A DNA stretch of 54,219 bases, from the NCBI GenBank assembly GCA_019119775.1, contig DWWL01000057.1, positions 1 to 54,219 of the forward strand. The letters are read 5' to 3'. Source of the DNA: Candidatus Lachnoclostridium pullistercoris. GTDB lineage: Bacteria > Bacillota > Clostridia > Lachnospirales > Lachnospiraceae. The notes below the pieces were generated by a model. That model saw only the letters and a list, made by a program, of their open reading frames with translations, did not search any database and was not told where the DNA came from. The position numbers and the translations under genes are program-made. Below are positions 49,407 to 54,219 of the stretch, piece by piece. The first letter of the stretch is position 1; every line of letters begins with the position of its first letter.

Positions 49407-50924
49407 ATGTCATTGATCGATGTTTCCGGTCTCACGTTCCGGTACGAGGGGAGTCCGGATCTGGTGTTTGACCATGTAAGTTTTCAGGCGGATACGGACT
49501 GGAAACTGGGCCTGATCGGCAGGAACGGAAAAGGGAAGACCACGCTGTTAAAGCTGCTGATGGGAGAATATGAGTACGGGGGAAGGATAACTGCTTCTGT
49601 GGAGTTTGAGTATTTTCCCTGTCCGGTGGAGGAGAAAGACCTGGACACAGTGGACCTGTTTTACACCATTCAGCCGGACTGCCAGCTGTGGAGAGTGAAA
49701 AAGGAGCTGTCCGGCCTGGGAATGGGGGAGGAGGTGCTGGAGCGGCCGTTTTCCTCCCTGTCAAACGGGGAGCAGACCAAGGTGCTGCTGGCGCTGCTGT
49801 TTTCCAGGGAAAACGGGTTTCTTCTCATTGATGAGCCCACCAATCACCTGGATCTGGAGGCCAGGGAGGCGGTGAGCCGCTACCTGAATACGAAAAAGGG
49901 ATTTATCCTGGTGTCCCATGACCGGGCGTTCATGGACGCCTGCGTGGACCATGTGCTGGTGCTCAACCGGACCAGCCTGGAAGTGCAGCGGGGAAATTTT
50001 TCGTCCTGGCGGGAGAACCGGCGGAGGAAGGACGCGGACGAGATCAGCCGGAACGAAAAGCTGAAAAAGGAGATCGGCCGGCTGTCGGAGGCGTCCAGAC
50101 AGGCCGGCCGGTGGGCGGACAGCGCAGAGGCCACAAAACTGGGGCGGGGAGCAGCCGTTCACGCCACCCAGAGCATTACGAGAGCCTACATCGGGGAGAA
50201 ATCCCGAAGGATGCAGATGAGAAGAAAAAATCTGCAGCGCCGCCTGGAGAGAGAGGCGGAGGAAAAGAAGGGCCTTTTAAAAGATGTGGAAACGGTGGAG
50301 GATATCAGGCTTTTTCCCCTGTCTTACCGGAAGGAAGTGCTGGCGGAGGCAAAGGATCTGTCTTTGGCCTACGGCGGACGGACCGTCTGCAGCGGCCTTT
50401 CTTTTCAGATTCTCAGAGGAAGGCGGACGGCACTCTGCGGCAGAAACGGCTGCGGAAAGAGCAGCGTGCTGAAAGTGCTGCTTGAGAGTGCTGGAGTGGC
50501 AGTTCCCGGGCCGCTGCCGGAAACGTTCGGAAAACTGGAGACGGGGAGCGGACTGATCGTCTCCTGGGTGCCCCAGAGCGCGGATTTTCTCGCCGGTTCC
50601 CTGACAGAATTTGCCGCAGAGTGGGGGATCGAGGAGAGACTCTTAAAGGCCCTTCTGCGGAAACTGGATTTTTCCAGAGAACAGTTTGAACTGGATATGA
50701 AGGATTACAGCGCGGGACAGAAAAAGAAGGTGCTGTTAGCAGGCAGCCTGTGCACCCAGGCCCATTTGTACGTGTGGGATGAGCCGCTCAACTACATCGA
50801 CGTATTTTCCCGGATGCAGCTGGAGGAACTGATCCGGCGGGAGGAGCCCACGATCCTGCTGGTGGAGCACGACCGGACATTTTTAGAGCGAATCGGAGCA
50901 GATCTGGTAGAAATCCGCTCATAG
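49407..50924 (+). CDS. Lsa-type ABC-F ribosomal protection protein
   Basis: The 505-residue soluble protein has two ABC domains and no membrane part. Domain 1 has Walker A GRNGKGKT (38-45), signature SLSNGEQTK and Walker B FLLIDEPTNHLD. Domain 2 has Walker A GRNGCGKSS, signature YSAGQKKK and YVWDEPLNYIDV. The N-terminus MSLIDVSGLTFRYEGS plus FQADTDWKLGLIGRNG is that of the Lsa/CplR group, which displaces lincosamides, streptogramins A and pleuromutilins from the ribosome. The interdomain linker (about 200-290) is long and basic, as the role requires. RBS AAGGAGGAG is upstream. The attenuated leader supports drug-inducible expression. The spectrum cannot be predicted. Confidence 0.9.
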   Translation: MSLIDVSGLTFRYEGSPDLVFDHVSFQADTDWKLGLIGRNGKGKTTLLKLLMGEYEYGGRITASVEFEYFPCPVEEKDLDTVDLFYTIQPDCQLWRVKKELSGLGMGEEVLERPFSSLSNGEQTKVLLALLFSRENGFLLIDEPTNHLDLEAREAVSRYLNTKKGFILVSHDRAFMDACVDHVLVLNRTSLEVQRGNFSSWRENRRRKDADEISRNEKLKKEIGRLSEASRQAGRWADSAEATKLGRGAAVHATQSITRAYIGEKSRRMQMRRKNLQRRLEREAEEKKGLLKDVETVEDIRLFPLSYRKEVLAEAKDLSLAYGGRTVCSGLSFQILRGRRTALCGRNGCGKSSVLKVLLESAGVAVPGPLPETFGKLETGSGLIVSWVPQSADFLAGSLTEFAAEWGIEERLLKALLRKLDFSREQFELDMKDYSAGQKKKVLLAGSLCTQAHLYVWDEPLNYIDVFSRMQLEELIRREEPTILLVEHDRTFLERIGADLVEIRS

Positions 50925-50931
50925 TTGTGAT

Positions 50932-51078
50932 ATAATGAGCGAAAGCGAGCCTGCGGGGGCTGGCCCACGCGAGGCGAGCGGCGAATGCTGTCCGCAGGCA
51001 GGGCCTGCGGAATAATTGAGCGAAAGCGAGCCTGCGGGGGCTAGCCCACGCGGGGCGAGCGGCGAATGTCGTCCGCAG
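50932..51078. repeat. Two direct copies of a 62-bp repeat upstream of bcp
   Basis: Copy 1 (50936-50997) and copy 2 (51017-51078) are each 62 bp with about four mismatches, starting TGAGCGAAAGCGAGCCTGCG. Both are preceded by ATAAT, so a TATAAT-like -10 box at 50931-50936 is duplicated too. Between them is a palindrome CCGCAGGC / GCCTGCGG. They lie in the leader of bcp. Confidence 0.85.
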
Positions 51079-51102
51079 AGAGACGGAGAGGAGAGATCAG
51101 AT

Positions 51103-51576
51103 ATGCTTGCAGAGGGAACAAAGGCGCCGGATTTTAAGCTCCAGGATCAGGACGGGAATCTGGTGAGTCTGTCAGATTTCGCGGGAAAGAAAACAGTGGT
51201 CTATTTCTATCCGAAGGACAATACTCCCGGCTGTACGAGAGAGGCGTGCGCGTTCGGCACGGCCCATCCCAAGTATGAGGAGCTGGGGATTCCGGTGCTT
51301 GGAATCAGCAGAGATACGGTGGCGTCCCATCGGAAATTCGCAGATAAATATGAACTTCCGTTTCGGATCCTCTCGGATCCGGAGCTGACAGCCATTCAGG
51401 CGTACGACGTCTGGAAGGAGAAGAAGCTGTACGGAAAAGTGTCCATGGGAGTGGTGAGGACCACCTATCTGGTGGATGAGAACGGCGTGATCGAGAAGGT
51501 CTGGCCGAAGGTGAAGCCGGATACCAACGCTCAGGAGATCCTGGATTACCTTCAGCAGAAGGGGCAGGAGGACTGA
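51103..51576 (+). CDS. bcp: Thioredoxin-dependent peroxiredoxin Bcp/PrxQ
   Basis: This 157-residue peroxiredoxin reduces peroxides with thioredoxin. The N-terminus is LAEGTKAPDFKLQDQDGNLV, then FAGKKTVVYFYPKDNTPGCT with peroxidatic Cys44. Resolving Cys49 lies five residues later (REACAF), the atypical two-Cys layout of PrxQ. PVLGISRDTVASHRKFADKY and RTTYLVDENGVIEKVWPKV complete the family pattern. The ATG at 51103 has GGAGAGGAGAG upstream; in-frame upstream codons come from the 62-bp repeat and are excluded. It serves oxidant defence in the cytoplasm. Confidence 0.95.
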   Translation: MLAEGTKAPDFKLQDQDGNLVSLSDFAGKKTVVYFYPKDNTPGCTREACAFGTAHPKYEELGIPVLGISRDTVASHRKFADKYELPFRILSDPELTAIQAYDVWKEKKLYGKVSMGVVRTTYLVDENGVIEKVWPKVKPDTNAQEILDYLQQKGQED

Positions 51577-51856
51577 CGGCGGGCAGAAAATGGTCCGGCA
51601 AAGAACCATTTTCCCCGGAATAGGTTGATGCGGAAAAAATTTTTTAAAAAGAATGCAATAAAATATCTGCTGTCTGCATTAACCTATTGAACGGATGAAA
51701 AGGAATCCTGCGGGAGCCCTTTGACGGAGAGAAATCAGGCTTGAAATTCCCTGATGCACTACACTCACTCATCACATCTTTCCGCCGAAGGCGTTCCTGA
51801 CAGGACTATTTTCATAATTCCTTTTTACAAACCTAATGGCAATTAGAATTGTAGCG

Positions 51857-51904
51857 GAAAAAGGCTTTTTCTGCAGGGGTGATGCCTGCGGAAGGGCCTT
51901 TTTC
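51857..51904. terminator. Bidirectional hairpin terminator
   Basis: GAAAAAGGC (51857-51865) pairs with GCCTTTTTC (51896-51904), with inner TGCAGG / CCTGC pairing. It lies 280 bases after bcp. Confidence 0.75.
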
Positions 51905-52104
51905 TGTTTCCTTTTTAACACACTATGCAGGGCAAATCAGAATAATACTCCTGAGTTTTATTATTTTTTCTAATAAACAAAAAACGAAAAATGAGGCGGA
52001 ACAATAATCAACTGCCAGAGAATGATAAAAAAATAACGAATACAGAGAAAGAAATGACGAAAAAGTCATAAAAATTTAAAAAATATTTCGGACAAGAGGC
52101 GATT

Positions 52105-52140
52105 ATTGTTTTTTGTGAAAAACAATCCTGTGTTTTTTTT
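52105..52140 (+). terminator. Possible terminator upstream of rnf
   Basis: ATTGTTTTT (52105-52113) pairs with AAAAACAAT (52118-52126), then CCTGTG and eight T. The weak A-T stem makes this uncertain. Confidence 0.4.
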
Positions 52141-52228
52141 AACAAATTGAAACGGCAAAAATCGGCAGAGACTGGCAGATCAGGAAAAAAATTTTGTTCA
52201 AATACTGTATACAATGTAAAAAAAGCGT

Positions 52229-52257
52229 TTGAGAATAGAGGGGAAATATGATATACT
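52229..52257 (+). promoter_or_regulatory. Promoter of the rnf operon
   Basis: TTGAGA (52229-52234), 17 bp, TATACT (52252-52257); each box is one base off consensus. Transcription would start near 52264, giving a leader of about 105 bases. Confidence 0.82.
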
Positions 52258-52274
52258 AGCGGCAACGGAAAGAT

Positions 52275-52319
52275 CAGGCTTTACCTTAGCATATGGAATC
52301 GGGGTTAAGGTAAAGCCTG
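52275..52319 (+). promoter_or_regulatory. Perfect 14-bp stem-loop in the rnfC 5' leader
   Basis: CAGGCTTTACCTTA (52275-52288) pairs without mismatch with TAAGGTAAAGCCTG (52306-52319), leaving a 17-base loop. No T-run follows, so it is not a terminator. It starts about 10 bases after the predicted +1. It could stabilise the mRNA 5' end or bind a regulator. Confidence 0.7.
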
Positions 52320-52369
52320 CGGTACGTTAAACAATTAAAACAAGAAGAAAAAGAAAGAGGGTTAGTTAA

Positions 52370-53692
52370 ATGGGATTGGCTACATTTAAGGGCGGCGTTC
52401 ATCCTTATGAGGGAAAAGAACTGTCAGAGAGCAAGCCGATACAGGTGCTGATGCCAAAGGGAGAGCTGGTATTTCCTCTGTCCCAGCACATCGGCGCGCC
52501 TGCGAATCCTTTGGTGAAAAAGGGAGATCAGGTGCTTGCAGGCCAGATCATCGCGGAAGCAGGCGGCTTTATTTCCGCCAACGTGGTGTGCTCCGTGTCC
52601 GGCACAGTAAAGGCCGTGGAGCCGAGAAGAGTGGCGAACGGAGCTATGGTGAATTCCATCGTCGTGGAAAATGACGGTGAGTACAAAACCGTGGACGGAG
52701 TGGGCGAGGACCGGGACTACACAAAGCTCTCCAAGGACGAGATCCGCAAGATCGTCAAGGATGCCGGCATCGTAGGACTGGGAGGCGCAGGATTCCCCAC
52801 TCACGTAAAGCTGACGCCCAAGGATGATGCGAAGATCGACTACGTGGTCGTAAACGGCGCGGAGTGCGAGCCGTATCTGACCAGCGACTACCGGCTGATG
52901 ATGGAAGAGCCGGAGAAGATCGTGGGCGGCCTGAAGGTAATCCTTCAGTTATTTGAGAACGCGAATGGTGTCATCGGCATTGAGAACAACAAGCCGGAGG
53001 CAATCAAAAAGCTGCAGGAACTGGTGAAGGACGAGCCGAAGATCACGGTGTGCGAGCTTCTGACCAAGTATCCCCAGGGCGGCGAGCGCTCCCTGATCTA
53101 TGCAGTAACCGGCAGAAAGGTAAATTCTTCCATGCTGCCTGCGGATGTGGGCTGTATCGTGGACAACGTGGATACGGTTCTTTCTATATATAATGCGGTA
53201 TGCAAGAGCACTCCGCTGATGAGAAAGATCATCACGGTGACGGGAGACGCCATTTCAAACCCCCAGAACTTCAATGTAAAGCTGGGAACCAACTACGAAG
53301 AGCTGATCGAGGCGGCAGGCGGCTTTAAGAATGATCCGGAAAAGGTGATCAACGGCGGACCCATGATGGGACAGGCCATGTTTGACCTGCACGTTCCGGT
53401 GATGAAGAATTCTTCCGCTCTGACCTGTATGACAAAGGACGAGGTTGCGGCCAATGAACCGACCCCCTGCATCCGCTGCGGACGGTGCGTGGACGTGTGC
53501 CCCAGCCACATTGTTCCGGTGCTGATGATGAAAGCGGCCATGATGAACGATGCGGAATCCTTTGAGCGGCTGAACGGCATGGAGTGCGTGGAGTGCGGAA
53601 GCTGTGCATTTATCTGTCCGGCGAAGCGCCCGCTGACTCAGGCGTTTAAGGAAATGAGAAAAGTAGTTGCGGCTAACCGCAGGAAGAAATAG
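52370..53692 (+). CDS. rnfC: Rnf complex subunit RnfC
   Basis: Rnf oxidises ferredoxin with NAD+ and pumps Na+ or H+. RnfC is the peripheral NADH-binding subunit with FMN and two 4Fe-4S clusters. The 440-residue protein shows GGVHPYEGKELSESKPIQVL, a lipoyl-like GDQVLAGQIIAEAGGFISAN, the nucleotide/FMN motif GIVGLGGAGFPTHVKL and NGAECEPYLTSDYRLM. TKYPQGGERSLIYAVTGRKV follows, then clusters CIRCGRCVDVCP and CVECGSCAFICPAKR. Length is standard for clostridial RnfC. RBS GAGGGTTA precedes the ATG. rnfD follows 13 bp after the stop, the normal order C-D-G-E-A-B. Confidence 0.97.
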   Translation: MGLATFKGGVHPYEGKELSESKPIQVLMPKGELVFPLSQHIGAPANPLVKKGDQVLAGQIIAEAGGFISANVVCSVSGTVKAVEPRRVANGAMVNSIVVENDGEYKTVDGVGEDRDYTKLSKDEIRKIVKDAGIVGLGGAGFPTHVKLTPKDDAKIDYVVVNGAECEPYLTSDYRLMMEEPEKIVGGLKVILQLFENANGVIGIENNKPEAIKKLQELVKDEPKITVCELLTKYPQGGERSLIYAVTGRKVNSSMLPADVGCIVDNVDTVLSIYNAVCKSTPLMRKIITVTGDAISNPQNFNVKLGTNYEELIEAAGGFKNDPEKVINGGPMMGQAMFDLHVPVMKNSSALTCMTKDEVAANEPTPCIRCGRCVDVCPSHIVPVLMMKAAMMNDAESFERLNGMECVECGSCAFICPAKRPLTQAFKEMRKVVAANRRKK

Positions 53693-53705
53693 GAGGCGCA
53701 GGACG

Positions 53706-54219
53706 ATGAATAATATGTTGCACGTATCGTCATCCCCCCATGTGAGAGATCGGGTGACGACGAAGAACCTCATGTATGACGTGGTGATCGCGTTGATTCC
53801 TGCGACAGTGTGGGGTGCGTATCAGTTTGGACTTTATACTCTGGCGGTAGTCATCGCCACTGTGCTGGCCTGTCTGGTCAGTGAATATGTGTGGGAGAAG
53901 GGAATGGGCAAGCCCATCACCATCAGCGACGGCAGTGCGGTAGTAACCGGTATGATCCTGGCCCTTAACATGCCTCCGGAGATCCCGATCTGGATCCCCA
54001 TGCTGGGCGGCGTGTTTGCCATTATCGTAGTAAAGCAGCTGTTCGGCGGTCTGGGACAGAACTTCATGAACCCGGCTCTGGCGGCCAGATGCTTCCTGCT
54101 TATCTCTTTTGCCAGCTACATGAACAATTTCACCTCCGCGGCCATCGGCTTTGACGCTGTGTCCGGAGCAACTCCTCTGGCGGCGATGCGCGCTGGAAAC
54201 GATGTGGATCTGGTAGCCC
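53706..54219 (+). CDS. rnfD: Rnf complex subunit RnfD (3' truncated by window edge)
   Basis: The frame opens at ATG 53706 behind AGGAGG (nine bases) and stays open to the window end (about 171 residues). It encodes the first membrane helices of RnfD. The N-terminus is VSSSPHVRDRVTTKNLMYDV. ISDGSAVVTGMILALNMPPE, FGGLGQNFMNPALAARCFLL and FDAVSGATPLAAMRAG follow. The Thr of SGAT is the site where ApbE attaches FMN by phosphoester bond in this family. The C-terminal half and the remaining rnf genes lie beyond the window. Confidence 0.95.
   Translation, partial: MNNMLHVSSSPHVRDRVTTKNLMYDVVIALIPATVWGAYQFGLYTLAVVIATVLACLVSEYVWEKGMGKPITISDGSAVVTGMILALNMPPEIPIWIPMLGGVFAIIVVKQLFGGLGQNFMNPALAARCFLLISFASYMNNFTSAAIGFDAVSGATPLAAMRAGNDVDLVA

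Larger units (their letters stand above)
51577..52228. other. Long AT-rich non-coding region between bcp and the rnf promoter
   Basis: No convincing gene is seen in about 650 bases. It holds a GAAAATGGT / ACCATTTTC hairpin without T-run (51588-51614). A 13-base inverted repeat (51619-51631 with 51676-51688) has a 44-base AT-rich loop. The bidirectional terminator at 51857-51904 and a hairpin plus T-run at 52105-52140 follow. From about 51905 the DNA is markedly AT-rich. Confidence 0.6.

Noticed and set aside
51016-51102. N-terminal extension of bcp
   Set aside because: It translates the 62-bp repeat; ATG 51103 has its own RBS and gives the family N-terminus.
52105-52126. Rex (redox regulator) operator upstream of rnf
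   Set aside because: TTGTTTTT-TGTG-AAAAACAA has the outer bases of a Rex site but wrong spacing and lacks the TTAA core; kept only as a hairpin.
52008-52265. 85-residue minus-strand frame rich in Phe and Ser
   Set aside because: It is a product of AT-rich DNA, overlaps the rnf promoter and has no RBS or domain.

Overview
The window is about 54 kb of a spore-forming, anaerobic member of the Clostridia. It most resembles the Lachnospiraceae, judged from protein content. The evidence is the pairing of sporulation genes (gpr, spoIIP) with an Rnf ion-pumping complex, ferredoxin-type proteins, an aldo/keto reductase carrying Fe-S motifs, a cyclodeaminase/folD one-carbon pair, Gram-positive ribosome binding sites (AGGAGG) and many intrinsic terminators. 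Most of the DNA is G+C-rich and densely coding. No rRNA, tRNA, CRISPR array, transposase or phage gene was seen.

Layout. (1) 1-458: the 3' end of tyrS. (2) 460-5413: an AT-richer block that starts one base after the tyrS stop. It holds a sigma-54 activator with a PrpR-type sensor domain, then a textbook -24/-12 promoter driving a serine hydrolase fused to a copper-amine-oxidase-N-like domain and a DASS/SLC13-type carrier. This looks like an acquired, self-contained uptake and hydrolysis module of unknown substrate. (3) 5452-10590: a secreted wall-binding protein, the Rae1/YacP ribonuclease, a type Ic aspartate aminotransferase behind a 23-bp tandem repeat, a LysR regulator and the flavin transferase ApbE. 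(4) 10673-15836: GtrA and YfhO (envelope glycosylation), then a cyclodeaminase-family protein (FchA) and FolD, then a small DMT transporter. FolD lacks the usual cyclohydrolase residues, so FchA probably supplies that step. (5) 15917-18216: comEA, a response regulator, a GNAT enzyme and rlmH. (6) 18303-31927: mixed metabolic and housekeeping genes: phosphoesterase, AIM24 protein, LysR/sulfatase divergent pair, GNAT, Fe-S aldo/keto reductase, nitroreductase, LD-carboxypeptidase, flippase, dtd, YkgJ-type protein, Dus and DegV. (7) 31931-44355: histidine kinase, GerMN lipoprotein, comEC, holA, rpsT (minus strand), gpr, spoIIP, lepA and hemW. (8) 44653-51576: two convergent MATE pumps, two secreted 3D-domain proteins, an Lsa-type ABC-F ribosome protection protein behind a leader-peptide attenuator, and the peroxiredoxin Bcp. 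(9) 52370-end: rnfC and the start of rnfD behind a strong promoter and a perfect 14-bp stem in the 5' leader.

The observations that stand out are the sigma-54 module, the apparent division of labour between FchA and a cyclohydrolase-deficient FolD, the ABC-F attenuator with a 10-residue leader peptide, the comEC gene whose best start is AUC, and several unexplained repeat structures (7032-7123, 18303-18457, 38404-38580, 50932-51078). ApbE (9589) is the enzyme expected to flavinylate RnfD (53706), which carries the SGAT target motif. All functional statements rest on reading translated motifs by eye; no database search was run.
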